A DNA stretch of 16,453 bases from Bordetella parapertussis (GCA_945882755.1 CAMCWS010000044.1:1-16453), one strand, 5' to 3'; positions 5,721-14,387 are shown, counted from the stretch's first letter. Numbers and translations: made by a program. Notes: generated from the sequence alone by a model not told the origin.

Positions 5721-7553
5721 ATGAGCCTGTTCACCCCTGCGAGCTTGTTATTGAGCAAAATTCGCACCCATTTGGGTCATGTCTGGCAGCTGTCCCTGCC
5801 CTATTTCCGCTCGGAAGAACGCTGGAAAGCCAGGTTTTTGCTGCTGGCCTGTATTGGTCTGAATTTAGGCATGGTCTATGTGCTGGTCTTGCTCAACGAC
5901 TGGAACCGCGTTTTTTACGATGCTTTGCAAAACCGCGATGAAGCGGTGTTTTGGGAACAGCTGCAAATGTTTGGCATCTTGGCCACGGCCTTCATCGTGG
6001 TGGCGGTGTACCGCTTTTACCTCACGCAGATACTTCAGATTCGCTGGCGTGCTTGGATGACGCGAGACTTTATCCGCCGCTGGAGTACGCAAAATATTTT
6101 TTACCAACTTGAGTTGAGCCAGTTTGCAACGCTTGGCGAAAACAGCTCACGTGCTGACAACCCCGACCAACGCATCCAAGAAGACATTCAACTCTTCACC
6201 TCCGACACCGTTGGGCTGAGCTTAGGACTGCTCGATGCATTGGTGACCTTGGGCAGCTTTGTCGGCATTTTGTGGATGCTTTCAGGCAGCTTTGATTTTC
6301 AATACCAAGACTATGTCTTCACCATCCCTGGCTTCATGGTGTGGATGGCCTTGATTTACGCCTTGGGTGGCAGCTTGATAGGCCATTTTTTGGGCCGCTC
6401 GATGTCGCCACTGAACTATGCCCAGCAGCGCTTGGAAGCCAATTTCCGCCACCACCTGATGCGTGTTCGCGAGTACAGCGAAGCCATTGCTTTAGACAAG
6501 GGTGCAGAGTTTGAGCGAGCCTCTTTGCAAAAGCGTTTTACCAGTGTGTTGGACAATTTTTTAAACCTGCTGAAAGTGCAAAAACGCTTCACATGGTTCA
6601 GCTCGGCTTATGGTCAAGCGGCGGTGGTGTTTCCCATGCTGGTGGCAGCGCCTCGCTATTTCAGTGGCGCCATACAACTGGGCGAGTTGATGCAAATTTC
6701 ATCCGCCTTTGGCCAGGTTCAAGAGTCGCTCAGTTGGCTGGTCAACAATTACCCGCGCTTGGCCTCATGGACCGCCACCACCCAGCGTTTGCATGGGTTT
6801 TTAGAGCAAATGGAGACCCTCAGAGCCATCTCTTATGCGGTGGTGCAAGCGCCTAGTGATGGACGCGAAGCGCCCACGTCTTTGAAAACAGCGGCACTGA
6901 CGATCAACTTGCCCGACCGCACGGTGTTGCTTGACGATGTGGTGCTGGAGGTTCGTGCTGGTGACTCGGTGCTGATTCGCGGCCCGTCTGGCAGCGGTAA
7001 ATCCACCTTGCTGCGGGTGCTAGCCGGTATTTGGCCCTATGTGCGTGGTTGGGATGCACAGCGCCAGCCAGTGTCGCTGTTTGAGGCCATTGCATTACCT
7101 AAAGATGCGATGTTCGTGCCGCAGCGCCCCTATTTTCCTGAAGGACGATTGCGCGACGCTTTGTGCTACCCCGGCAAAATTGACTCCTATACAGATATCG
7201 ATTTGCAACAAGCCCTGATGATGGCAATGTTGCCGCAGTTCATCACACAGCTAGACAAGGTGGGCCAATGGAGCCAGCAACTCTCTGGCGGTGAAGCCCA
7301 GCGTTTGGCGATGGCAAGGGTGTTTTTAAAGCAGCCGCATTGGGTGTTTGCCGATGAAGCCACCAGCGCTTTAGACGAAGCCACTGAAAAAGTGATTTAC
7401 GAGCGCTTGTTGGCTATGGTCAAGTCCAAAGGTGGCGCATTGGTATCCGTTGCTCACCGACCCAGTGTGGCGGCTTACCACCAGCGCTTATGGCAGTTGG
7501 TGAATGCCTCCGAGGGCAGCACCAAGAGCTATGTGATGCAGGTGAGCCACTGA
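5721..7553 (+). CDS. ABC transporter, fused membrane and ATPase domains (YddA/SbmA-BacA-like)
   Basis: A 610-residue half-transporter. The N-terminal membrane domain (about 20-340) has hydrophobic helices at roughly 38-58, 85-103, 165-188, 203-223 and 298-315. It carries the class marker NRVFYDALQNRDEAVFW and the segment NPDQRIQEDI at 147-156, both typical of the ABC_membrane_2/SbmA-BacA group (also bacterial relatives of ABCD transporters). The C-terminal ATPase has Walker A GPSGSGKST (421-429), signature LSGGE (521-525), Walker B WVFADEA (541-547) and switch His579, so it should be active as a homodimer in the inner membrane. Relatives carry peptides, cobalamin or acyl-CoA-like compounds; the substrate here cannot be told. 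The direct link to a nucleotidase gene gives no firm hint. It faces the convergent cfa-like gene across 40 bases, with no strong terminator seen. Confidence 0.88.
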   Translation: MSLFTPASLLLSKIRTHLGHVWQLSLPYFRSEERWKARFLLLACIGLNLGMVYVLVLLNDWNRVFYDALQNRDEAVFWEQLQMFGILATAFIVVAVYRFYLTQILQIRWRAWMTRDFIRRWSTQNIFYQLELSQFATLGENSSRADNPDQRIQEDIQLFTSDTVGLSLGLLDALVTLGSFVGILWMLSGSFDFQYQDYVFTIPGFMVWMALIYALGGSLIGHFLGRSMSPLNYAQQRLEANFRHHLMRVREYSEAIALDKGAEFERASLQKRFTSVLDNFLNLLKVQKRFTWFSSAYGQAAVVFPMLVAAPRYFSGAIQLGELMQISSAFGQVQESLSWLVNNYPRLASWTATTQRLHGFLEQMETLRAISYAVVQAPSDGREAPTSLKTAALTINLPDRTVLLDDVVLEVRAGDSVLIRGPSGSGKSTLLRVLAGIWPYVRGWDAQRQPVSLFEAIALPKDAMFVPQRPYFPEGRLRDALCYPGKIDSYTDIDLQQALMMAMLPQFITQLDKVGQWSQQLSGGEAQRLAMARVFLKQPHWVFADEATSALDEATEKVIYERLLAMVKSKGGALVSVAHRPSVAAYHQRLWQLVNASEGSTKSYVMQVSH

Positions 7554-7593
7554 GGTTGGTGGCCTTTCTCCAATAGAAACCAAAAAACAGTTT

Positions 7594-8790
7594 CTAATAG
7601 TTTCTGCGGTAAACCTTGTTCAAACCCTTGGGCGACAACACCAGCTGCCACATTTGGTGGTGACGGGTTCTGAAGCTGGCAGCGCTGCTGAGCAAGTGAA
7701 AACGCCACATGCGGTAGAAGCGTTCATCATGCGAGAGCCTCAACTGGGGCCAAGCCAGCTCAAAGCGCTGGTGCCAGTGCAGCAAGGTGCGGTCGTGGTC
7801 TGCGCCGATGTTGTGTAAATCTTCCACCACAAAATGCGCTTCGCTGGCTTGTGTGACCTCGTCTAAGCGCGGCAAATAGCCTTGGGGGTAGATATATTTT
7901 TCATTCCACGCATCCAGCAAACGCTGGCGGTTACTTTTGCCTTGGGTTTGCAACAACATCCAACCATCGTCTTTCAAGCAACGCTTGGCGGTTTCAAAAA
8001 AAGCGGCGACATGGGTTTGGTGCAACTGCTCAAAACTGCCAATGCTGACAATGCGGTCAAACTTGGATTTCCCATCGGTGTTGAACTGGCTGTAATCACC
8101 GAACTCAAACTGCACAGGCAGGTTCGCGGCCAGCTTTTGGCCGAGCTCGATTTGATGGGCTACATTGGTCAACCCCAGCACCGTCACGCCGTAATGTTCA
8201 GCGGCATAGCGCATGAAACTGCCCCAACCGCAACCCATGTCGAGCACACGCATGCCTGGGCGCAGCTGCAACTTTTTGCACACCATTTCCAACTTGGCGA
8301 CTTGCGCTTCTTCCAAAGTTTGCGCACCCTCGACCCAATAAGCGCAGCTGTTGGTCATGTAAGGGTCCAGCATGGCTTGAAAGACTTGGTTATCCACGTC
8401 GTAATGCATTCTTCCCACAATACGTGACTGACTAGCGCCCTCACGCGGACGCACCACGCCTTTGAAGCCCTCCCACCAAGCCCGAGGGGTGGCCAGTTTG
8501 TCTTGCAAACCTGCCCGCATGGCACGCTCGACCATGAGGTCGATGGCCTGGCATTCCCACCAACCATCCATATAGCTTTCGCCCAATGCGAAACCGCCTT
8601 GGCTGAGCAGCCTTTGCAAAGTTTGGGGATGCTTGATTTGGATATCCCAAGGCCTGCTGCCATTCAAATGAATATCCGCACCTGCCAGCAGCTGCGCCAG
8701 CCAATCTTGGCCAGAGGGTTTGCTGTTGCGCTTGGGGGGGATATAAACAGACGGTTTGCCTGCTGGCAAACTCGGCAATACAGTTGACAT
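7594..8790 (-). CDS. cfa: Cyclopropane-fatty-acyl-phospholipid synthase homologue with altered active site
   Basis: This 398-residue protein aligns along its length with E. coli Cfa (382 residues), which adds a methylene from SAM to unsaturated lipid chains in the membrane. Shared features are the N-terminal GESYMDGWWEC (70-80), SCAYW with Cys149, the SAM loop VLDMGCGWG (182-190), GDYSQF, and a C-terminal AWPQL...ERFYRM region. Against my recollection of E. coli, Cys139 and Glu239 are kept (Cys149, Glu254). His266 is Gln281, Ile268 is Gln283, Tyr317 is His332 and His240 is Gln255. Those residues hold the bicarbonate that acts as base, so this may be a diverged cyclopropane synthase or another SAM-dependent lipid methyltransferase. 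GAGGT lies six bases before the ATG. It sits alone, downstream of hisD on the same strand, with its own AT-rich leader. Confidence 0.85.
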   Translation of the reverse strand: MSTVLPSLPAGKPSVYIPPKRNSKPSGQDWLAQLLAGADIHLNGSRPWDIQIKHPQTLQRLLSQGGFALGESYMDGWWECQAIDLMVERAMRAGLQDKLATPRAWWEGFKGVVRPREGASQSRIVGRMHYDVDNQVFQAMLDPYMTNSCAYWVEGAQTLEEAQVAKLEMVCKKLQLRPGMRVLDMGCGWGSFMRYAAEHYGVTVLGLTNVAHQIELGQKLAANLPVQFEFGDYSQFNTDGKSKFDRIVSIGSFEQLHQTHVAAFFETAKRCLKDDGWMLLQTQGKSNRQRLLDAWNEKYIYPQGYLPRLDEVTQASEAHFVVEDLHNIGADHDRTLLHWHQRFELAWPQLRLSHDERFYRMWRFHLLSSAASFRTRHHQMWQLVLSPKGLNKVYRRNY

Positions 8791-8895
8791 AAAAATACCT
8801 CAATCGAATTAACAACCAAGGTGTAATGTTACTTTATATTTAAATAATTTAATTTATTTCTTATTTATTGAGTACTTTGTTAGGCTTTAATAAAT
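8791..8895 (-). promoter_or_regulatory. AT-rich leader and probable promoter region of the cfa-like gene
   Basis: The 105 bases between hisD and the cfa-like gene are much more AT-rich than either gene. On the minus strand a TATAAA at 8838-8833 is a reasonable -10, which would start the message about 35 bases before the ATG; no good -35 is seen at the usual spacing. The ribosome site GAGGT (complement of 8797-8801) is clear. No hairpin with a T run ends the hisD message here. Confidence 0.35.
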
Positions 8896-10212
8896 TTACT
8901 CATTTTTCAGACGCATCTCAGCGGCCCGCGCATGGGCTTGCAAGCCCTCGCCGTGGGCCAGCACCGAGGCGATTTGCCCCAAGACCTGTGCGCCTTGCTC
9001 GCTCACCTCAATCAGGCTGGAGCGTTTTTGGAAGTCGTACACACCCAGCGGCGATGAAAAACGCGCGGTGCCTGAGGTGGGCAGCACATGGTTGGGACCG
9101 GCGCAGTAGTCGCCCAAGCTCTCACTCGTGAAAGCACCCAAAAAGATAGCCCCCGCGTGTTTGAGCAGTGGCTCCCATTCGTGGGGCTTATCGCTGGAGA
9201 CTTCCAAGTGTTCGGGGGCGATGCGGTTGCTGATGTCGCAGGCCTCTTGCATGCTGCGGGTATGGATGAGCGCACCACGGCCATTGAGCGACGCCAAGAT
9301 GATGTTTTTGCGTGGCATCTCGGGCAGCAATTTGTTGATGGAGGCTTGCACCGCGTCAATGTAGGCCGCGTCGGGGCACAGCAAAATGCTTTGCGCCAGT
9401 TCATCGTGTTCAGCTTGGCTGAACAAATCCATGGCCACCCAGTCGGGGGGCGTTGAGCCATCGGCCAAGACCAATATCTCTGAGGGTCCTGCAATCATGT
9501 CGATGCCCACCGTGCCAAACACGCGGCGCTTGGCCGCCGCTACATAAGCGTTGCCAGGGCCGGTGATTTTGTCGACCGCGGGCACCGTGGCCGTGCCGTA
9601 GGCCAAGGCCGCCACCGCTTGTGCGCCGCCGATGGTGAAGGCACGGGTAACACCGGCCACATAGGCTGCGGCAAGAACCAAGGGGTTTTTCTCGCCCTGC
9701 GGTGTGGGCACCACCATGATGATCTCGCCTACACCCGCCACATGGGCGGGAATCGCGTTCATGAGCACGCTGGAGGGATAGGCCGCTTTGCCACCGGGCA
9801 CGTAAATGCCCACGCGGTCGAGTGGCGTGACTTTTTGGCCCAGCAAGGTGCCGTCAGCATCGCGGTAGGTCCAACTCTCGCCACTGGCCTTCTTTTGCGC
9901 CTCGTGGTAGCTGCGCACCCGCGCGGCAGCGTCTTGCAAGGCTTGTTGTTGCACCGTGGGCAAGCCGTCAAACGCGGCTTTCAGCTCGGCTTGGGTCAGT
10001 TCCAAGGCCGCCATGCTGGCGGCCTTCAAACCATCAAAACGCTCGGTGTATTCCAGGACGGCAGCGTCGCCGCGGGTTTTCACATCGGCCAAGATGTCGG
10101 CCACGCGCTGCTCGATGGCGGCATCGGTGTCAGCCGACCAATGCAAGCGCTGTTGAAACAGGGTTTCAAAGTCGGCTTGGGCGGTGGACAGGCGAAGAGG
10201 TCGGGCTTGCAT
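8896..10212 (-). CDS. hisD: Histidinol dehydrogenase
   Basis: HisD catalyses the last two steps of histidine synthesis, the NAD-dependent oxidation of histidinol to histidinal and then histidine. At 438 residues it is the usual size. All key residues are visible: zinc ligands Gln266 and His269 in SQAEHDE, Asp368 in GDYCAGPNH and His427 in EGLQAHA, and the base pair Glu334-His335 in IAPEHLE. The nucleotide-binding and structural segments [25 protein letters not shown] and [10 protein letters not shown] are intact. It starts eight bases after the hisG stop, so it belongs to the same message. Unlike the long his runs common in this bacterial group, no hisC or hisB follows; the next gene is cfa-like. 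Confidence 0.98.
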   Translation of the reverse strand: MQARPLRLSTAQADFETLFQQRLHWSADTDAAIEQRVADILADVKTRGDAAVLEYTERFDGLKAASMAALELTQAELKAAFDGLPTVQQQALQDAAARVRSYHEAQKKASGESWTYRDADGTLLGQKVTPLDRVGIYVPGGKAAYPSSVLMNAIPAHVAGVGEIIMVVPTPQGEKNPLVLAAAYVAGVTRAFTIGGAQAVAALAYGTATVPAVDKITGPGNAYVAAAKRRVFGTVGIDMIAGPSEILVLADGSTPPDWVAMDLFSQAEHDELAQSILLCPDAAYIDAVQASINKLLPEMPRKNIILASLNGRGALIHTRSMQEACDISNRIAPEHLEVSSDKPHEWEPLLKHAGAIFLGAFTSESLGDYCAGPNHVLPTSGTARFSSPLGVYDFQKRSSLIEVSEQGAQVLGQIASVLAHGEGLQAHARAAEMRLKNE

Positions 10213-10220
10213 GGAGGGTT

Positions 10221-10874
10221 TCAGGACTTGGCGCGAGCAGTGATGGCGCTGTCAAAGGTGTCAATCAGGTGGCGAATGGCAGCGGTTTTCAACTTCATGG
10301 CGGCTTGGTTCACCACCAAGCGCGAACTGATGTCCATGATGCGTTCGACTTCAATCAGGTGGTTGGCTTTCAAGGTGCTGCCGGTGGACACCAAGTCGAC
10401 GATGGCGTCGGCCATGCCGGTGAGTGGGGCCAACTCCATGCTGCCATAGAGCTTGACCAAATCCACATGCACGCCTTTGGTGGCGAAGAAGTCTCGGGCA
10501 ATCGCCACGTACTTGGTGGCCACGCGCAACCGTGCGCCTTGCTTGACAGCCGCGGCGTAATCGAAACCTTGGGGCACGGCCACGCTCATGCGGCAACGCG
10601 CAATTTGCAAGTCCAGCGGTTGGTACAGGCCTGCACTGCCATGCTCGATGAGGGTGTCCAAACCGGCCACACCCATGTCCGCGCCGCCATATTCCACATA
10701 GGTGGGCACATCGGATGCGCGAACCAGCACCACACGCAAGCTGTCTTGGTTGGTGGGCAAAATCAGCTTGCGCGATTTTTCGGGGTCTTCCAACACCTCG
10801 ATGCCTGCGGCTTTTAACAGCGGCAAGGTCTCGTCAAAAATACGTCCTTTGGACAGCGCCAGGGTGATGCTCAT
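10221..10874 (-). CDS. hisG: ATP phosphoribosyltransferase, short form
   Basis: HisG starts histidine synthesis by joining ATP and PRPP to give phosphoribosyl-ATP. At 217 residues this is the short form, which lacks the C-terminal regulatory ACT-like domain and in known cases needs the partner HisZ for activity and histidine feedback; hisZ is not in the window. Family features are LALSKGRIF at the start, [46 protein letters not shown] and the PRPP loop [12 protein letters not shown]. Its ATG overlaps the murA stop by four bases, so translation is coupled to murA. Nothing suggests a leader-peptide attenuator. Confidence 0.97.
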   Translation of the reverse strand: MSITLALSKGRIFDETLPLLKAAGIEVLEDPEKSRKLILPTNQDSLRVVLVRASDVPTYVEYGGADMGVAGLDTLIEHGSAGLYQPLDLQIARCRMSVAVPQGFDYAAAVKQGARLRVATKYVAIARDFFATKGVHVDLVKLYGSMELAPLTGMADAIVDLVSTGSTLKANHLIEVERIMDISSRLVVNQAAMKLKTAAIRHLIDTFDSAITARAKS

Positions 10875-12148
10875 CGGCTTCTTTCGATGTCCGCGCCCAA
10901 GGCGCGAAGTTTGTCTTCCATGCGGTCGTAACCGCGGTCCAAATGGTAAATGCGATCAACCACGGTTTCGCCCGAGGCCACCAAACCAGCAATCACCAAG
11001 CTGGCTGAGGCACGCAAATCGGTGGCCATGACGGTGGCACCCGACAACTTGGCCACGCCTTCGACCATCGCCACCTTGCCGTCAATTTGAATATGGGCAC
11101 CCAGGCGCAGCAACTCGTTCACATGCATGAAGCGGTTTTCGAAAATGGTCTCAGTGACTTTGGCGCTGCCTTGCGACACAGCGTTGAGCACCATGAACTG
11201 CGCTTGCATATCGGTGGGAAAACCAGGGTACTCGGTGGTGCGAAAACTCTGCGCCTTCAGGTGGGCGAAGGCGGGGCCAGGCGAGCGCACCCGCAAACCA
11301 CCAGTCACCGCCTCGATGCTCACACCCGCATCGCGCAGCTTGTCGATGACGGCTTCCAAATGGTCGCCACGAGCGTTGGTCAACACCACGTCGCCACCAG
11401 TGGCGGCCACCGCACACAAAAACGTGCCGGCTTCAATCCGGTCGGGCACGACTGTGTGCTTTGCACCGTGCAATTGCTCCACGCCTTGGATGTGGATGCG
11501 GCTGGTGCCGTGGCCTTCGATCTGGGCGCCCATGCGGATCAGCAACTCGGCCAAATCGGGAATCTCTGGCTCTTGGGCGGCGTTTTCCAACACCGTCTCG
11601 CCTTCGGCCAAAGCCGCTGCCATGAGGAAGTTTTCGGTGCCGGTGACGGTCACCATGTCGGTGGCGATGCGAGCGCCCTTCAAGCGGCTGCGCCCGCCTT
11701 TCAAACGCGCCACCATGTAACCCTGCTCGACATCGATCTGCGCACCCATGGCTTGCAAGCCTTTGATGTGCTGGTCAACCGGACGCGTACCAATGGCGCA
11801 ACCGCCGGGCAAAGACACCTTGGCATGGCCAAACCGCGCCAGCAAAGGCCCCAGCGCCAGCACCGACGCCCGCATGGTTTTCACCAACTCATAAGGGGCT
11901 TCGGGGGTGTGCAGTTGGCCTGCATTCAACACCATGTCGCCTGCCTCATTACGCTCGGCAGTCACGCCCATGTGGCGGATCAGTTTGACCATGGTGGACA
12001 CGTCTTGCAGACGCGGCACATTGGCCAGCGTCAAGGTGTCGGCGGTGAGCAAGGCGGCGCAGAGTTCAGGCAGAGCAGCGTTTTTCGCACCCGCAATTGC
12101 CACTTCGCCTTGCAACAGGCGTCCGCCACGAATCAGTAATTTGTCCAT
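10871..12148 (-). CDS. murA: UDP-N-acetylglucosamine 1-carboxyvinyltransferase
   Basis: MurA transfers enolpyruvate from PEP to UDP-GlcNAc, the first committed step of peptidoglycan synthesis, in the cytosol. The 425-residue length is typical. Visible motifs are the N-terminal GAKNAALP with Lys22-Asn23, Arg93 in MRASVL, the mobile loop [11 protein letters not shown] with the catalytic Cys117 (fosfomycin-sensitive type, not the Asp variant), Asp313 in GFPTDMQAQ and the C-terminal [13 protein letters not shown]. It follows ibaG by 14 bases and overlaps hisG by four. The ibaG-murA order is conserved across many proteobacteria. A short hairpin (12156-12171) lies just before its start. Confidence 0.98.
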   Translation of the reverse strand: MDKLLIRGGRLLQGEVAIAGAKNAALPELCAALLTADTLTLANVPRLQDVSTMVKLIRHMGVTAERNEAGDMVLNAGQLHTPEAPYELVKTMRASVLALGPLLARFGHAKVSLPGGCAIGTRPVDQHIKGLQAMGAQIDVEQGYMVARLKGGRSRLKGARIATDMVTVTGTENFLMAAALAEGETVLENAAQEPEIPDLAELLIRMGAQIEGHGTSRIHIQGVEQLHGAKHTVVPDRIEAGTFLCAVAATGGDVVLTNARGDHLEAVIDKLRDAGVSIEAVTGGLRVRSPGPAFAHLKAQSFRTTEYPGFPTDMQAQFMVLNAVSQGSAKVTETIFENRFMHVNELLRLGAHIQIDGKVAMVEGVAKLSGATVMATDLRASASLVIAGLVASGETVVDRIYHLDRGYDRMEDKLRALGADIERSR

Positions 12149-12155
12149 AGGGTCT

Positions 12156-12171
12156 CAGGCCTTCAGGCCTG
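12156..12171 (-). other. Short hairpin between ibaG and murA
   Basis: CAGGCC (12156-12161) and GGCCTG (12166-12171) pair perfectly around the loop TTCA. The hairpin overlaps the ibaG stop codon and ends eight bases before the murA ATG, with no T run after it. It could slow or adjust murA translation rather than end transcription; that role is inference. Confidence 0.4.
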
Positions 12172-12402
12172 CGCCTTCCACTCGGCAGGGGTGAAGGTTT
12201 TCATGGATAAAGCATGTACTTCGTCGTTGGCCATTTTGTCGCCCAAGGTGCCATACACTTTTTGGTGGCGTTGGATGGGGCGCAAGCCCTCGAAAGCCGA
12301 GGTGACCACGGTGGCATACCAATGGCGGCCATCGCCCTCCACATGCACGTGTTCGCAGGGCAAGCCGTTGGCGATCATGGTTTCAATCTGGTCTGCGGTC
12401 AT
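12163..12402 (-). CDS. ibaG: BolA-family protein, IbaG type
   Basis: A 79-residue BolA-fold protein. It has the family pattern VHVEGDGRHWYATVV, then FEGLRPIQRHQKVYGTL, and ends DEVHALSMKTFTPAEW. His65 in the HAL motif and a Cys at 16 could help bind a shared [2Fe-2S] cluster with a monothiol glutaredoxin, as in known BolA proteins; IbaG in E. coli is linked to acid stress and iron-sulfur or envelope balance. The position directly before murA and after an mla cluster is the ibaG (yrbA) location rather than that of true bolA. It begins three bases after the permease gene. Confidence 0.92.
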   Translation of the reverse strand: MTADQIETMIANGLPCEHVHVEGDGRHWYATVVTSAFEGLRPIQRHQKVYGTLGDKMANDEVHALSMKTFTPAEWKAQA

Positions 12403-12405
12403 GGT

Positions 12406-13161
12406 TCAACCCCGAATTTTGTAGCCGATGCGCAGCAAATGCAGCGCCAAGGCAGCCACCAACACAAATGCACCCCCCACCAGCGCCAGACTCAACCAAG
12501 GCGAGACATCGCTCACCCCGAAAAAACCGTAGCGAAAACCGTCGATCATGTAGAAGAACGGGTTGAGGTGGCTGACCTGCTGCCAAAACGGCGGCAGGGA
12601 ATGGATGGAATAAAACACGCCACTCAAAAACGTCATGGGCGTGATGAGGAAATTTTGAAAAGACGACATTTGGTCGAATTTGTCGGCCCACAAGCCGGCA
12701 ATCAAACCCAAGGTGCCCAGCATGGCGGCACCCAACAAGGCAAAGACCAAGATCCAAACCGGCCAGACCACGGTGAGTGGCGCAAACCACACCGTGACCA
12801 GCAGCACACCCGCACCCACCGCCAAGCCACGCACCACCGCCGCCAGCACATAAGCCGCAAACCAGCTGACGGGCCCCAAGGGGGTGAGCAGAATAAACAC
12901 CAAATTGCCCATCATCTTGCTTTGCACCATGGAGGACGAGCTGTTGGCGAAGGCGTTTTGCAGCAGGCTCATCATGACCAAACCGGGTACCAAGAAGGCG
13001 GTGTAGCTGACACTGTCATAGACCGTGATGCGACCTTCCAGCAAATGTCCAAAAATCAACATGTACAAAAGTGCGGTCAACACCGGTGCGGCAATGGTTT
13101 GGGCGCTGACTTTCCAAAAGCGCAGCACCTCTTTGTAAAACAGCGCTTGCCATCCCCTCAT
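12406..13161 (-). CDS. ABC-2 type transporter permease (YadH-like)
   Basis: A 251-residue inner-membrane protein with about six hydrophobic segments (roughly 22-42, 54-76, 104-130, 136-160, 170-190 and 222-245), typical of the ABC-2 permease family. The family C-terminal motif is visible: a run with MTFLSGVFYSIHSLPPFWQ followed by NPFFYMIDGFRYGFFG. This is the pattern of YadH/NodJ-like exporters of lipid-linked or polysaccharide substrates. Its ATG overlaps the stop of the ATPase gene by four bases, so the two subunits are made together. The substrate is unknown; the setting among envelope lipid and cell-wall genes suggests an envelope role (inference). Confidence 0.93.
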   Translation of the reverse strand: MRGWQALFYKEVLRFWKVSAQTIAAPVLTALLYMLIFGHLLEGRITVYDSVSYTAFLVPGLVMMSLLQNAFANSSSSMVQSKMMGNLVFILLTPLGPVSWFAAYVLAAVVRGLAVGAGVLLVTVWFAPLTVVWPVWILVFALLGAAMLGTLGLIAGLWADKFDQMSSFQNFLITPMTFLSGVFYSIHSLPPFWQQVSHLNPFFYMIDGFRYGFFGVSDVSPWLSLALVGGAFVLVAALALHLLRIGYKIRG

Positions 13162-14075
13162 GACGCAGCCCCCATGACATCCAAGAACACGTCTTCCAAA
13201 TCGGCTTTGCGGATTTCCACGTCCTCGGCCACCAAGCCCGCTTGGCGAACTGCCGCGAGGTAGTTTTCAATTTGCGCCGCATCGTTGGCGGGAAACTGCA
13301 CAATGCGCCCCGTCACACGGGCCTGAGCAGCCAATTCGAGGGGCAACTGTGCATCGAGTTTGAAGCGCAGCACATTGCTGGAGGCGTTTTTCAGCAAGCT
13401 GCTGGTGCTGTCCAAGGCCACCACCTTGCCGTTTTTCAGCATGGCGATGCGGTTGCACAAAGCCTCGGCTTCTTCCAAATAGTGGGTGGTCAACAACACC
13501 GTGTGGCCCTCGCGGTTCAAACGCGCAATGAACTGCCACAGGGTTTGGCGCAACTCCACATCCACGCCCGCAGTGGGTTCGTCCAACACGATGACCGGGG
13601 GTTTGTGGACCAAGGCTTGCGCCACCAACACGCGGCGCTTCATGCCGCCTGAGAGTTGACGCATGTTGTGGTTGGCCTTGTCAGCCAGCCCCAAGCAATC
13701 CAGTAATTCGTCAAGCCAAGCATCGTTGCCAGTGATGCCGAAATAGCCCGACTGGAAGCGCAGCGCTTCACGCACGGTGAAAAAGGGATCGAACACCAAC
13801 TCTTGCGGCACCACACCCAAGATTTTGCGCACCTGCGCAGACTGGGTTTGTACATCCAAACCCTGTACTTTGATATGGCCACTGCTGGGCTGCAACAAAC
13901 CGGCCAAGATGCTGATAAGTGTGGTTTTACCTGCTCCGTTGGGCCCCAAGAGGCCGAAAAACTCGCCTTGCTCAATGTCAAAGCTCACGCCGTCGAGGGC
14001 CTTGAAAGCGCCGCGAGCGCCAGTGAAGGTTTTATTGACGGACTGAAAGGAAATGGCTGTCATAAGTGAAGCCAT
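13158..14075 (-). CDS. ABC-2 type transporter ATP-binding subunit (YadG-like)
   Basis: A 305-residue ATPase, cytosolic partner of the permease that follows. Walker A is GPNGAGKT (44-51), the Q-loop is Gln91 in VVPQEL, the signature is LSGGM (141-145), Walker B is VIVLDEP (161-167) and the switch is His198. A C-terminal extension of about 80 residues after the nucleotide-binding domain fits the drug- or lipid-export ABCA-like class. The family-like start AISFQSVNK follows either ATG at 14075 or ATG at 14063; neither has a good ribosome site, and I kept the longer form. It lies 30 bases after mlaB, inside the long minus-strand operon. It is not MlaF, which belongs beside mlaE. Confidence 0.92.
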   Translation of the reverse strand: MASLMTAISFQSVNKTFTGARGAFKALDGVSFDIEQGEFFGLLGPNGAGKTTLISILAGLLQPSSGHIKVQGLDVQTQSAQVRKILGVVPQELVFDPFFTVREALRFQSGYFGITGNDAWLDELLDCLGLADKANHNMRQLSGGMKRRVLVAQALVHKPPVIVLDEPTAGVDVELRQTLWQFIARLNREGHTVLLTTHYLEEAEALCNRIAMLKNGKVVALDSTSSLLKNASSNVLRFKLDAQLPLELAAQARVTGRIVQFPANDAAQIENYLAAVRQAGLVAEDVEIRKADLEDVFLDVMGAAS

Positions 14076-14105
14076 TGATTCTAAGGCTTCGAGGGTCTAG
14101 GCCTC

Positions 14106-14387
14106 TTAAGCTTGGAGTTCAAGCAAATCTTGTACGCCGTAGACGCGAGCCAAAGCCAGCGCTTTGGCGGGCAAGCCTGAGACTGTCAAGGCGTGTTGTT
14201 GTTGAGCGGCCTCACGCAAGCCGGTCAGCAACACGGCTAAAGCAGATGAGTCAAATTGCTGCAAAGCCGAGGCGTCCACACGCAGCGAGGGCTGGGTTCG
14301 TGCCAAGGCACCCAACTGCTGCGCCACCGTCGCCGCTTGGGCGTGGGTGAGTTGCGCGGGCAATTGAAAAACCGTGCCGTCTTTCAC
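14106..14387 (-). CDS. mlaB: MlaB, STAS-domain subunit of the Mla transporter
   Basis: A 93-residue STAS-domain protein that in E. coli sits on the cytosolic face of the MlaFEDB complex and steadies the MlaF ATPase. The core runs from a first strand TVFQLP through LRVDASALQQFDSSALAVLL, with Asp46-Ser47-Ser48 at the conserved phospho-acceptor-like loop, to a final helix VYGVQDLLEL. It starts with GTG overlapping the mlaC stop (GTGA), which shows translational coupling. The small size and the place between mlaC and the next genes match mlaB in other proteobacteria. Confidence 0.88.
   Translation of the reverse strand: MKDGTVFQLPAQLTHAQAATVAQQLGALARTQPSLRVDASALQQFDSSALAVLLTGLREAAQQQHALTVSGLPAKALALARVYGVQDLLELQA

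Noticed and set aside
7574..7596. Inverted repeat TAGAAAC/GTTTCTA between the convergent transporter and cfa-like genes
   Set aside because: The stem is AT-rich with a nine-base loop and no T tract on either side, too weak to call a terminator; it also overlaps the cfa-like stop codon.
9619..10449. A 276-codon plus-strand frame across hisD and hisG
   Set aside because: It is antisense to two well-supported genes and crosses their junction, so it has no independent support.
11087..12139. A 350-codon open frame on the plus strand opposite murA
   Set aside because: It is the antisense shadow of a clear murA gene; its composition (very rich in His, Gln and Arg) is that of a mirrored frame in GC-rich coding DNA.
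12214..13263. A 349-codon open frame on the plus strand opposite the ABC-2 permease
   Set aside because: It is a shadow of the permease and ibaG genes, with an unnatural His/Gln-rich composition and no family motif.
14068..14090. Inverted repeat GAAGCC/GGCTTC near the start of the ABC-2 ATPase gene
   Set aside because: Only six paired bases with an 11-base loop and no T run; likely chance.
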